The position numbers and the translations under genes are program-made. The notes beneath the pieces were generated by a model. The model was given only the letters and a program-made list of their open reading frames with translations. It searched no databases and had not been told where the DNA came from. A stretch of 64,000 nucleotides of DNA from Petrolisthes cinctipes (taxonomy: Eukaryota > Arthropoda > Malacostraca > Decapoda > Porcellanidae), in contig JAWQEG010000065.1 of NCBI GenBank assembly GCA_033782935.1, forward strand, positions 1,141,001-1,205,000, given 5' to 3'. Below are positions 12,084 to 26,100 of this stretch, piece after piece (position 1 is the first letter of the stretch; each line of letters opens with the position of its first letter).

Positions 12084-15000
12084 GTTAGAGTATTTTCAAA
12101 ATACAGGCTAAAAACATACTGAAAATCGATCTTTTAGGTGCCCAAAAGTCGATATGTGCATGCATCTTCTGTACCCGTTTATATCTCAAATTCTGGCCCT
12201 AAACACCCGAAAATTCGATATTTTGGGGTCCCAGAAGCGATCTGTACATGCCTACTCCGTGTTAGAGTATTTTCAAAATTCAGGCCCAAAACATGCTGAA
12301 AATCGATATTTTTGGTGCCCAAAGTCAATATGTGCATGTATCTTCTGTACCCGTTTATATCTCAAATTCAGGCTCAAAACACCCGAAAATTCAATATTTT
12401 GGGGTCCCAGAAGCAATCTGTACAGTGCTAGAATATTTTCAAAATATAGGCTAAAAACATGCTAAAAATCGATCTTTTAGGTGCCAAAAAGTCGATATCT
12501 CAAATTCAGTCCCAAAACACCCGAAAATTCGATATTTAGGGATCCAAGAAGCGATCTGTACATGCCTACTCCGTGTTAGAGTATTTTCAAAATACATGCT
12601 CAAAACATACTGAAAATCGATCTTATAGGTGCACAAAAGTCGATATGTGCATGCATCTTCAGTACCCGTTTATATCTCAAATTCAGGCTCAAAACACCCG
12701 AAAATTCAACATTTTGGGGTCCCAGAAGCAATCTGTACATGCCTACTCCGTGTTAGAGTATTTTCAAAATACAGGCCCAAAACATGCTGAAAATCGATAT
12801 TTTAGATGCCCAAAGTCAATATGTGCATGCATTTTCTGTACCCGTTTATATCTCAAATTCAGGCTCAAAACACCCGAAAATTCAATAATTTGGACTCCCA
12901 GAAGCAATCTGTACAGTGCTAGAATATTTTTAAAATATAGGCTAAAAACATGCTAAAAATCGATCATTTAAGTGCCAAAAAGTCGATATCTCAAATTCAG
13001 TCCCAAAACACCCGAAAATTCGATATTTAGGGGTCCCAGAAGCGATCTGTACATGCCTACTCCGTGTTAGAGTATTTTCAAAATACATGCTCAAAACATA
13101 CTGAAAATCGATATTTTAGGTGCACAAAAGTCGATATGTGCATGCATCTTCAGTACCCGTTTATATCTCAAATTCAGGCTCAAAACACCCGAAAATTCAA
13201 TATTTTGGGGTCCCAGAAGCAATCTGTACATGCCTACTCAGTGTTAGAGTATTTTCAAAATACATGCTGAAAATCGATATTTTAGATGCCCAAAGTCAAT
13301 ATGTGCATGTATCTTCTGTACCCGTTTATATCTCAAATTCAGGCTCAAAACACCCAAAATTCAATATTTTGGGGTCCCAGAAGCAATCTGTACAGTGCTA
13401 GAATATTTTCAAAATATAGGCTAAAAACATGCTAAAAATCGATCTTTTAGGTGCCAAAAAGTCGATATCTCAAATTCAGTCCCAAAACACCCGAAAATTC
13501 GATATTTAGTGGTCCCAGAAGCGATCTGTACATGCCTACTCCGTGTTAGAGTATTTTCAAAATACAGGCCAAAAACATACTGTAAATCGATCTTTTAGGT
13601 GCCCAAAAGTCGATATGTGCATGTGTCTTCTGTACCCGTTTATATCTCAAATTCTGACCCTAAACACCCGAAAATTCGATATTTGGGGGTCCCAGAAGCG
13701 ATCTGTACATGCCTACTCCGTGTTAGAGTATTTTCAAAATTTAGGCCCAAAACATGCTGAAAATCGATATTTTTGGTGCCCAAAGACAATATGTGCATGT
13801 ATCTTCTGTACCCGTTTATATCTCAAATTCAGGCTCAAAACACCCGAAAATTCAATATTTTGGGGTCCCAGAAGCAATCTGTACATGCCTACTCAGTGCT
13901 AGAATATTTTCAAAATATAGGCTAAAAACATGCTAAAAATCGATCTTTTAGGTGCCAAAAAGTCGATATCTCAAATTCAGTCCCAAAACACCCAAAAATT
14001 CGATATTTAGAGGTCCCAGAAGGTATCTGTAAATGCCTACTCCGTGTTAGAGTATTTTCAAAATACAGGCCCAAAACATACTGAAAATCGATCTTTTAGG
14101 TGCCCAAAAGTCGATATGTGCATGTATCTTCTGTACCCGTTTATATCTCAAATTCAGGCTCAAAACACCCGAAAATTCAATATTTTGGGGTCCCAGAAGC
14201 GATCTGTACATGCCTACTCCGTGTTAGAGTATTTTCAAAATTCAGGCCCAAAACATGCTGAAAATCGATATTTTTGGTGCACAAAGTCAATATGTGCATG
14301 TATCTTCTGTACCCGTTTATATCTCAAATACAGGCTCAAAACACCCGAAAATTCAATATTTTGGGGTCCCAGAAGCAATCTGTACAGTGCTATAATATTT
14401 TCAAAATATAGGCTAAAAACATGCTAAAAATCGATCTTTTAGGTGCCAAAAAGTCGATATCTCAAATTCAGTCCCAAAACACCCGAAAATTCGATATTTA
14501 GGGGTCCCAGAAGCGATCTGTACATGCCTACTCCGTGTTAGAGTATTTTCAAAATACATGCTCAAAACATACTGAAAATTGATCTTTTAGGTGCACAAAA
14601 GTCGATATGTGCATGCATCTTCAGTACCCGTTTATATCTCAAATTCAGGCTCAAAACACCCGAAAATTCAACATTTTGGGGTCCCAGAAGCAATCTGTAC
14701 ATGCCTACTCAGTGTAAGAGTATTTTCAAAATACAGGCCCAAAACATGCAGAAAATCGATATTTTAGATGCCCAAAGTCAATATGTGCATGCATTTTCTG
14801 TACCCGTTTATATCTCAAATTCAGGCTCAAAACACCCGAAAATTCAATAATTTGGACTCCCAGAAGCAATCTGTACAGTGCTAGAATATTTTTAAAATAT
14901 AGGCTAAAAACATGCTAAAGATCGATCTTTTAAGTGCCAAAAAGTCGATATCTCAAATTCAGTCCCAAAACACCCGAAAATTCGATATTTAGGGGTCCCA

Positions 15001-18000
15001 GATGCGATCTGTACATGCCTACTCCGTGTTAGAGTATTTTCAAAATACATGCTCAAAACATACTGAAAATCGATCTTTTAGATGCACAAAAGTCGATATG
15101 TGCATGTATCTTCAGTACCCGTTTATATCTCAAATTCAGGCTCAAAACACCCGAAAATTCAACATTTTGGGGTCCCAGAAGCAATCTGTACATGCCTACT
15201 CAGTGTTAGAGTATTTTCAAAATACAGGCCCAAAACATGCAGAAAATCGATATTTTAGATGCCCAAAGTCAATATGTGCATGCATTTTCTGTACCCGTTT
15301 ATATCTCAAATTCAGGCTCAAAACACCCGAAAATTCAATATTTTGGGGTCCCAGAAGCAATCTGTACATGCCTACTCAGTGCTAGAATATTTTCAAAATA
15401 TAGGCTAAAAACATGCTAAAAATCGATCTTTTAGGTGCCAAAAAGTCGATATCTCAAATTCAGTCCCAAAACACCCGAAAATTAGATATTTAGGGGTCCC
15501 AGAAGCGATCTGTACATGCCTACTCCGTGTTAGAGTATTTTCAAAATACATGCTCAAAACATACTGAAAATCGATCTTTTAGGTGCACAAAAGTCGATAT
15601 GTGCATGCATCTTCAGTACCCGTTTATATCTCAAATTCAGGCTCAAAACACCCGAAAATTCAATATTTTGGGGTCCCAGAAGCAATCTGTACATGCCTAC
15701 TCAGTGTTAGAGTATTTTCAAAATACAGGCCCAAAACATGCTGAAAATCGATATTTTAGATGCCCAAAGTCAATATGTGCATGTATCTTCTGTACCCGTT
15801 TATATCTCAAATTCAGGCTCAAAACACCCGAAAATTCAATATTTTGGGGTCCCAGAAGCAATCTGTACATGCCTACACAATGCTAGAATATTTTCAAAAT
15901 ATAGGCTAAAAACATGCTAAAAATCGACATTTTAGGTGCCAAAAAATCGATATCTCAAATTCAGTCCCAAAACACCCGAAAATTCGATATTTAGAGGTCC
16001 CAGAAGGTATCTGTAAATGCCTACTCCGTGTTAGAGTATTTTCAAAATACAGGCCAAAAACATACTGAAAATCGATCTTTTAGGTGCCCAAAAGTCGATA
16101 TGTGCATGCATCTTCTGTACCCGTTTATATCTCAAATTCTGGCCCTAAACACCCGAAAATTCGATATTTTGGGGTCCCAGAAGCGATCTGTACATGCCTA
16201 ATCCGTGTTAGAGTATTTTCAAAATTCAGGCACAAAACATGCTGAAAATCGATATTTTTGGTGCCCAAAGTCAATATGTGCATGTATCTTCTGTACCCGT
16301 TTATATCTCAAATTCTGGCCCTAAACACCCGAAAATTCGATATTTTGGGGTCCCAGAAGCGATCTGTACATGCAGTCTCCGTGTTAGAGTATTTTCAAAA
16401 TTCAAGCCCAAAACATGCTGAAAATCGATATTTTTGGTGCCCAAAAGTCGATATCTCAAATTCAGTCCCAAAACACCCGAAAATTCGATATTTAAGGGTC
16501 CCAGAAGCGATCTGTACGTGCCTACTCCGTGTTAGAGTATTTTCAAAATACATGCTCAAAACATACTGAAAATCGATCTTTTAGGTGCACAAAAGTCGAT
16601 ATGTGCATGCATCTTCAGTACCCGTTTATATCTCAAATTCAGGCTCAAAACACCCGAAAATTCAATATTTTGGGGTCCCAGAAGCAATCTGTACATGCCT
16701 ACTCAGTGTTAGAGTATTTTCAAAATACAGGCCCAAAACATGCTGAAAATCGATATTTTAGATGCCAAAAGTCAATATGTGCATGTATCTTCTGTACCCG
16801 TTTATATCTCAAATTCAGGCTCAAAACACCCGAAAATTCAATATTTTGGGGTCCCAGAAGCAATCTGTACATGCCTACACAGTGCTAGAATATTTTCAAA
16901 ATATAGGCTAAAAACATGCTAAAAATCGATCTCTTAGGTGCCAAAAAGTCGATATCTCAAATTCAGTCCCAAAACACCCGAAAATTCGATATTTAGGGGT
17001 CCCAGAAGCGATCTGTACGTGCCTACTCCGTGTTAGAGTATTTTCAAAATACATGCTCAAAACATACTGAAAATCGATCTTTTAGGTGCACAAAAGTCGA
17101 TATGTGCATGCATCTTCTGTACCCGTTTATATCTCAAATTCTGGCCCTAAACACCCGAAAAATCGATATTTTGGGGTCCCAGAAGCGATCTGTACATGCC
17201 TACTCCGTGTTAGAGTATTTTCAAAATTCAGGCCCAAAACATGCTGAAAATCGATATTTTTGGTGCCCAAAGTCAATATGTGCATGTATCTTCTGTACCC
17301 GTTTATATCTCAAATTCAGGCTCAAAACACCCGAAAATTCAATATTTTGGGGTCCCAGAAGCAATCTGTACAGTGCTTGAATATTTTCAAAATATAGGCT
17401 AAAAACATGCTAAAAATCGATCTTTTAGGTGCCAAAAAGTCGATATCTCAAATTCAGTCCCAAAACACCCGAAAATTCGATATTTAGGGGTCCCAGAAGC
17501 GATCTGTACATGCCTACTCCGTGTTAGAGTATTTTCAAAATACATGCTCAAAACATACTGAAAATCGATCTTTTAGGTGCACAAAAGTCGATATGTGCAT
17601 GCATCTTCAGTACCCGTTTATATCTCAAATTCAGGCTCAAAACACCTGAAAATTCAATATTTTGGGGTCCCAGAAGCAATCTGTACATGCCTACTCAGTG
17701 TTAGAGTATTTTCAAAATACAGGCCCAAAACATGCTGAAAATCGATATTTTAGATGCCCAAAGTCAATATGTGCATGTATCTTCTGTACCCGTTTATATC
17801 TCAAATTCAGGCTCAAAACACCCGAAAATTCAATATTTTGGGGTCCCAGTAGCAATCTGTACATGCCTACACAGTGCTAGAATATTTTCAAAATATAGGC
17901 TAAAAACATGCTAAAAATCGACATTTTAGGTGCCAAAAAGTCGATATCTCAAATTCAGTCCCAAAACACCCGAAAATTCGATATTTAGAGGTCCCAGAAG

Positions 18001-20179
18001 GTATCTGTACATGCCTACTCCGTGTTAGAGTATTTTCAAAATACACGCCAAAAACATGCTGAAAATCGATATTTTAGATGCCCAAAGTCAATATGTGCAT
18101 GTATCTTCTGTACCCGTTTATATCTCAAATTCAGGCTCAAAACACTCTAAAATTCAATATTTTGGGGTCCCAGAAGCAATCTGTACATGCCTACTTAGTG
18201 CTAGAATATTTTCAAAATATAGGCTAATAAGATGCTAAAAATCGATCTTTTAGGTGCCAAAAAGTCGATATCTCAAATTCAGTCCCAAAACACCCGAAAA
18301 TTCGATATTTAGAGGTCCCAGAAGCGATCTGTACATGCCTACTCCGTGTTAGAGTATTTTCAAAATACATGCTCAAAACATACTGAAAATCGATCTTTTA
18401 GGTGCCCAAAAGTCGATATGTGCATGCATCTTCAGTACCCGTTTATATCTCAAATTCAGGTTAAAAACACCGGAAAATTCAATATTTTGGGGTCCCAGAA
18501 GCAATCTGTACATGCCTACTCAGTGTTAGAGTATATTCAAAATACAGGCCCAAAACATGCTGAAAATCGATATTTTAGATGCCCAAAGTCAATATGTGCA
18601 TGTATCTTCTGTACCCGTTTATATCTCAAATTCAGGCTCAAAACACCCGAAAATTCAATATTTTGGGGTCCCAGAAGCAATCTGTACATGCCTACACAGT
18701 GCTAGAATATTTTCAAAATATAGGCTAAAAACATGCTAAAAATCGACATTTTAGGTGCCAAAAAGTCGATATCTCAAATTCAGTCCCAAAACACCCGAAA
18801 ATTCGATATTTAGAGGTCCCAGAAGGTATCTGTACATGCCTACTCCGTGTTAGAGTATTTTCAAAATACATGCTCAAAACATACTGAAAATCGATCTTTT
18901 AGGTGCCCAAAAGTCGATATGTGCATGCATCTTCTGTACCCGTTTATATTTCAAATTCTGGCCCTAAACACCCGAAAATTCGATATTTTGGGGTCCCAGA
19001 AGCGATCTGTACATGCCTACTCCGTGTTAGAGTATTTTCAAAATTCAGGCCCAAAACATGCTGAAAATCGATATTTTTGGTGCCCAAAGTCAATATGTGC
19101 ATGTATCTACTGTACCCGTTTATATCTCAAATTCAGGCTCAAAACACCCGAAAATTCAATATTTTGGGGTCCCAGAAGCAATCTGTACATGCCTACTCAG
19201 TGCTAGAATATTTTCAAAATATAGGCTAAAAACATGCTAAAAATCGATCTTTTAGGTGCCAAAAAGTCGATATCTCAAATTCAGTCCCAAAACACCCGAA
19301 AATTCGATATTTAGAGGTCCCAGAAGGTATCTGTACATGCCTACTCCGTGTTAGAGTATTTTCAAAATACAGGCCAAAAACATACTGAAAATCGATCTTT
19401 TAGGTGCACAAAAGTCGATATGTGCATGCATCTTCAGTACCCGTTTATATCTCAAATTCAGGCTCAAAACACCCGAAAATTCAATATTTTGGGGTCCCAG
19501 AAGCAATCTGTACATGTCTACTCAGTGTTAGAGTATTTTCAAAATACAGGCCCAAAACATGCTGAAAATCGATATTTTAGATGCCCAAAGTCAATATGTG
19601 CATGTATCTTCTGTACCCGTTTATATCTCAAATTCAGGCTCAAAACACCCGAAAATTCAATATTTTGGGGTCCCAGAAGCAATCTGTACATGCCTACACA
19701 GTGCTAGAATATTTTCAAAATATAGGCTAAAAACATGCTAAAAATCAACATTTTAGGTGCCAAAAATCGATATCCCAAATTCAGTCCCAAAACACCCGAA
19801 AATTCGATATTTAGGGGTCCCAGAAGCGATCTGTACATGCCTACTCCGTGTTAGAGTATTTTCAAAATACATGCTCAAAACATACCGAAAATCGATCATT
19901 TAGGTGCACAAAAGTCGATTTGTGCATGCATCTTCAGTACCCGTTTATATCTCAAATTCAGGCTCAAAACACCCGAAAATTCAATATTTTGGGGTCCCAA
20001 AAGCAATCTGTACATGCCTGCACTTAGTGTTAGAGTATTTTCAAAATACAGGCCCAAAACATGCTGAAAATCGATATTTTAGATGCCAAAAGTCAATATG
20101 TGCATGTTTCTTCTGTACCCGTTTATATCTCAAATTCAGGCTCAAAACACCCGAAAATTCAATACTTTGGGGTCCCAGA
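12080..20179 (-). repeat. 8.1-kb spacer of the inverted repeat
   Basis: This inverted array separates the two arms. It is mostly 501-bp trimers, with 491-bp ones near 12.4-13.4, 14.4-14.9 and 17.4 kb. It has local duplications: a unit with aattcaacattttgg and aataatttggactcc near 12.7-12.9 kb recurs 1962 bp away at 14.67-14.86 kb, and aattcaacattttgg recurs again 491 bp further at 15.16 kb. An irregular stretch near 16.2-16.5 kb joins two A2-like monomers and loses part of a unit. If the inverted domain is a copied block, this spacer is the reverse complement of sequence that once followed 12079 in the parent array. Confidence 0.8.
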
Positions 20180-23100
20180 AGCAATCTGTACATGCCTACA
20201 CAGTGCTAGAATATTTTCAAAATATAGGCTAAAAACATGCTAAAAATCGACATTTTAGGTGCCAAAAAATCTATATCTCAAATTCCGTCCCAAAACACCC
20301 GAAAATTCGATATTTAGAGGTCCCAGAAGGTATCTGTACATGCCTACTCCGTGTTAGAGTATTTTCAATATACAGGCCAAAAACATACTGAAAATCGATC
20401 TTTTAGGTGCCCAAAAGTCGAAATGTGCATGCATCTTCTGTACCCGTTTATATCTCAAATTCTGGCCCTAAACACCCGAAAATTCGATATTTTGGGGTCC
20501 CAGAAGCGATCTGTACATGCCTACTCCGTGTTAGAGTATTTTCAAAATTCAGGCCCAAAACATGCTGAAAATCGATATTTTTGGTGCCCAAAGTCAATAT
20601 GTGCATGTATCTTCTGTACCCGTTTATATCTCAAATTCAGGCTCAAAACACCCGAAAATTCAATATTTTGGGGTCCAAGAAGCGATCTGTACATGCCTAC
20701 TCAGTGCTAGAATATTTTCAAAATATAGGCTAAAAACATGCTAAAAATCGATATTTTAGGTGCCAAAAAGTCGATATCTCAAATTCAGTCCCAAAACACC
20801 CGAAAATTCGATATTTAGGGGTCCCAGAAGCGATCTGTACATGCCTACTCCGTGTTAGAGTATTTTCAAAATACATGCTCAAAACATACTGAAAATCGAT
20901 CTTTTAGGTGCACAAAAGTCGATATGTGCATGCATCTTCTGTACCCGTTTATATCTCAAATTCAGGCTCAAAACACCCGAAAATTTAATATTTTGGGGTC
21001 CCAGAAGCAATCTGTACATGTCTACTCAGTGTTAGAGTATTTTCAAAATACAGGCCCAAAACATGCTGAAAATCGATATTTTAGATGCCCAAAGTCTATA
21101 TGTGCATGTATCTTCTGTACCCGTTTATATCTCGAATTCAGGCTCAAAACACCCGAAAATTCAATATTTTGGGGTCCCAGAAGCAATCTGTACAGTGCTA
21201 GAATATTTTCAAAATATAGGCTAAAAATATGCTAAAAATCGACATTTTAGGTGCCAAAAAGTCGATATTTCAAATTCAGTCCCAAAACACCCGAAAATTC
21301 GATATTTAGGGGTCCCAGAAGCGATCTGTACATGCCTACTCCGTGTTAGAGTATTTTCAAATTACATGCTCAAAACATACTGAAAATCGATCTTTTAGGT
21401 GCACAAAAGTCGATATGTGCATGCATCTTCAGTACCCGTTTATATCTCAAATTCAGGCTCAAAACACCCGAAAATTCAATATTTTGGGGTCCCAGAAGCA
21501 ATCTGTACATGCCTACTCAGTGTTAGAGTATTTTCAAAATACAGGCCCAAAACATGCTGAAAATCGATATTTTAGATGCCCAAAGTCTATATGTGCATGT
21601 ATCTTCTGTACCCGTTTATATCTCGAATTCAGGCTCAAAACACCCGAAAATTCAATATTTTGGGGTCCCAGAAGCAATCTGTACAGTGCTAGAATATTTT
21701 CAAAATATAGGCTAAAAACATGCTAAAAATCGATCTTTTAGGTGCCAAAAAGTCGATATCTCAAATTCAGTCCCAAAACACCCGAAAATTCGATATTTAG
21801 GGGTCCCAGAAGCGATCTGTACATGCCTACTCCGTGTTAGAGTATTTTCAAAATACATGCTCAAAACATACTGAAAATCGATCTTTTAGGTGCACAAAAG
21901 TCGATATGTGCATGCATCTTCTGTACCCGTTTATATCTCAAATTCGGGCCCTAAACACCCGAAAATTTGATATTTTGGGGTCCCAGAAGCGATCTGTACA
22001 TGCCTACTCCGTGTTAGAGTATTTTCAAAATTCAGGCCCAAAACATGCTGAAAATTGATATTTTTGGTGCCCAAAGTCAATATGTGCATGTATCTTCTGT
22101 ACCCGTTTATATCTCAAATTCAGACTCAAAACACCCGAAAATTCAATATTTTGGGGTCCCAGAAGCAATCTGTACATGCCTACTCAGTGCTAGAATATTT
22201 TCAAAATATAGGCTAAAAACATGCTAAAAATCGATATTTTAGGAGCCAAAAAGTCGGTATCTTAAATTCAGTCCCAAAACACAAGAAAATTCGATATTTA
22301 GGGGTCACAGAAGCGATCTGTACATGCCTACTCCGTGTTAGAGTATTTTCAAAATACATGCTCAAAACATACTGAAAATCGATCTTTTAGGTGCACAAAA
22401 GTCGATATGTGCATGCATCTTCTGTACTCGTTTATATCACAAATTCAGGCTCAAAACACCCGATAATTCAATATTTTGGGGTCCCAGAAGCAATCTGTAC
22501 ATGCCTACACAGTGCTAGAATATTTTCAAAATATAGGCTAAAAACATGCTAAAAATCGACATTTTAGGTGCCAAAAAATCGATATCTCAAATTCAGTCCC
22601 AAAACACCCGAAAATTCGATATTTAGAGGTCCCAGAAGGTATCTGTACATGCCTACTCCGTGTTAGAGTATTTTTTCAAAATACAGGCCAAAAACATACT
22701 GAAAATCGATCTTTTTGGTGCCCAAAAGTCGATATGTGCATGCATCTTCTGTACCCGTTTATATCTCAAATTCTGGCCCTAAACACCCGAAAATTCGATA
22801 TTTTGGGGTCCCAGAAGCGATCTGTACATGCCTACTCCGTGTTAGAGTATTTTCAAAATTCAGGCCCAAAACATGCTGAAAATCGATATTTTTGGTGCCC
22901 AAAGTCAATATGTGCATGTATCTTCTGTACCCGTTTATATCTCAAATTCAGGCTCAAAACACCCGAAAATTCAATATTTTGGGGTTCCAGAAGCAATCTG
23001 TACATGCCTACTCAGTGCTAGAATATTTTCAAAATATAGGCTAAAAACATGCTAAAAATCGATATTTTAGGTGCCAAAAGTCGATATCTCAAATTCAGTC

Positions 23101-26100
23101 CCAAAACACCCGAAAATTCGATATTTAGGGGTCCCAGAAGCGATCTGTACATGCCTACTACGTGTTAGAGTATTTTCAAAATACATGCTCAAAACATACT
23201 GAAAGTCGATCTTTTAGGTGCACAAAAGTCGATATGTGCATGCATCTTCTGTACCCGTTTATATCTCAAATTCATGCTCAAAACACCCGAAAATTCAATA
23301 TTTTGGGGTCCCAGAAGCAATCTGTACATGCCTACACAGTGCTAGAATATTTTCAAAATATAGGCTAAAAACATGCTAAAAATCGAAATTTTAGGTGCCA
23401 AAAAATTGATATCTCAAATTCAGTCCCAAAACACCCGAAAATTCGATATTTAGAGGTCCCAGAAGGTATCTGTACATGCCTACTCCGTGTTAGAGTATTT
23501 TCAAAATACAGGCCAAAAACATACTGAAAATCGATCTTTTAAGTTCCCAAAAGTCGATATGTGCATGCATCTTCTGTACCCGTTTATATCTCAAATTCTG
23601 GCCCTAAACACCCGAAAATTCGATATTTTGGGGTCCCAGAAGCGATCTGTACATGCCTACTCCGTGTTAGAGTATTTTCAAAATTCAGGCCCAAAACATG
23701 CTGAAAATCGATATTTTTGGTGCCCAAAGTCAATATGTGCATGTATCTTCTGTACCAGTTTATATCTCAAATTCAGGCTCAAAACACCCGAAAATTCAAT
23801 ATTTTGGGGTCCCAGAAGCAATATGTACATGCCTACTCAGTGCTAGAATATTTTCAAAATATAGGCTAAAAACATGCTAAAAATCGATCTTTTAGGTGCC
23901 AAAAAGTCGATATCTCAAATTCAGTCCCAAAACACCAGAAAATTCGATATTTAGGGGTCCCAGAAGCGATCTGTACATGCCTACTCCGTGTTAGAGTATT
24001 TTCAAAATACATGCTCAAAATATACTGAAAATCGATCTTTTAGGTGCACAAAAGTCGATATGTGCATGCATCTTCAGTACCCGTTTATATCTCAAATTCA
24101 GGCTCAAAACAACCGAAAATTCAATATTTTGGGGTCCCAGAAGCAATCTGTACATGCCTACTCAGTGTTAGAGTATTTTCAAAATACAGGCCCAAAACAT
24201 GCTGAAAATCGATATTTTAGATGCCCAAAGTCAATATGTGCATGTATCTTCTGTACCCGTTTATATCTCAAATTCAGGCTCAAAACACCCGAAAATTCAA
24301 TATTTTGGGGTCCCAGAAGCAATCTGTACATGCCTACACAGTGCTAGAATATTTTCAAAATATAGGCTAAAAACATGCTAAAAATCGACATTTTAGGTAC
24401 CAAAAAATCGATATCTCAAATTCAGTCCCAAAACACCCGAAAATTCGATATTTAGAGGTCCCAGAAGGTATCTGTACATGCCTACTCCGTGTTAGAGTAT
24501 TTTCAAAATACAGGCCAAAAACATACTGAAAATCGATCTTTTAGGTGCCCAAAAGTCGATATGTGCATGCATCTTCAGTACCCGTTTATATCTCAAATTC
24601 AGGCTCAAAACACCCGAAAATTCAATATTTTGGGGTCCCAGAAGCAATCTGTACATGCCTACTCAGTGTTAGAGTATTTTCAAAATACAGGCCCAAAACA
24701 TGCTGAAAATCGATATTTTAGATGCCCAAAGTCAATATGTGCATGTATCTTCTGTACCCGTTTATATCTCAAATTCAGGCTCAAAACACCCGAAAATTCA
24801 ATACTTTGGGGTCCCAGAAGCAATCTGTACATGCCAACACAGTGCTAGAATATTTTCAAAATATAGGCTAAAAACATGCTAAAAATCGATATTTTAGGTG
24901 CCAAAAAGTCGATATCTCAAATTCAGTCCCCAAACACCCGAAAATTCGATATTTAGGGGTCCCAGAAGCGATCTGTACATGCCTACTACGTGTTAGAGTA
25001 TTTTCAAAATACATGCTCAAAACATACTGAAAGTCGATCCTTTAGGTGCACAAAAGTCGATATGTGCATGCATCTTCTGTACCCGTTTATATCTCAAATT
25101 CATGCTCAAAACACCCGAAAATTCAATATTTTGGGGTCCCAGAAGCAATCTGTACATGCCTACTCAGTGCTAGAATATTTTCAAAATATAGGCTAAAAAC
25201 ATGCTAAAAATCGATATTTTAGGTGCCAAAAGTCGATATCTCAAATTCAGTCCCAAAACACCCGAAAATTCGATATTTAGGGGTCCCAGAAGCGATCTGT
25301 ACATGCCTACTACGTGTTAGAGTATTTTCAAAATACATGCTCAAAACATACTGAAAGTCGATCTTTTAGGTGCACAAAAGTCGATATGTGCATGCATCTT
25401 CTGTACCCGTTTATATCTCAAATTCATGCTCAAAACACCCGAAAATTCAATATTTTGGGGTCCCAGAAGCAATCTGTACATGCCTACACAGTGCTAGAAT
25501 ATTTTCAAAATATAGGCTAAAAACATGCTAAAAATCGAAATTTTAGGTGCCAAAAAATTGATATCTCAAATTCAGTCCCAAAACACCCGAAAATTCGATA
25601 TTTAGAGGTCCCAGAAGGTATCTGTACATGCCTACTCCGTGTTAGAGTATTTTCAAAATACAGGCCAAAAACATACTGAAAATCGATCTTTTAAGTTCCC
25701 AAAAGTCGATATGTGCATGCATCTTCTGTACCCGTTTATATCTCAAATTCTGGCCCTAAACACCCGAAAATTCGATATTTTGGGGTCCCAGAAGCGATCT
25801 GTACATGCCTACTCCGTGTTAGAGTATTTTCAAAATTCAGGCCCAAAACATGCTGAAAATCGATATTTTTGGTGCCCAAAGTCAATATGTGCATGTATCT
25901 TCTGTACCAGTTTATATCTCAAATTCAGGCTCAAAACACCCGAAAATTCAATATTTTGGGGTCCCAGAAGCAATATGTACATGCCTACTCAGTGCTAGAA
26001 TATTTTCAAAATATAGGCTAAAAACATGCTAAAAATCGATCTTTTAGGTGCCAAAAAGTCGATATCTCAAATTCAGTCCCAAAACACCAGAAAATTCGAT

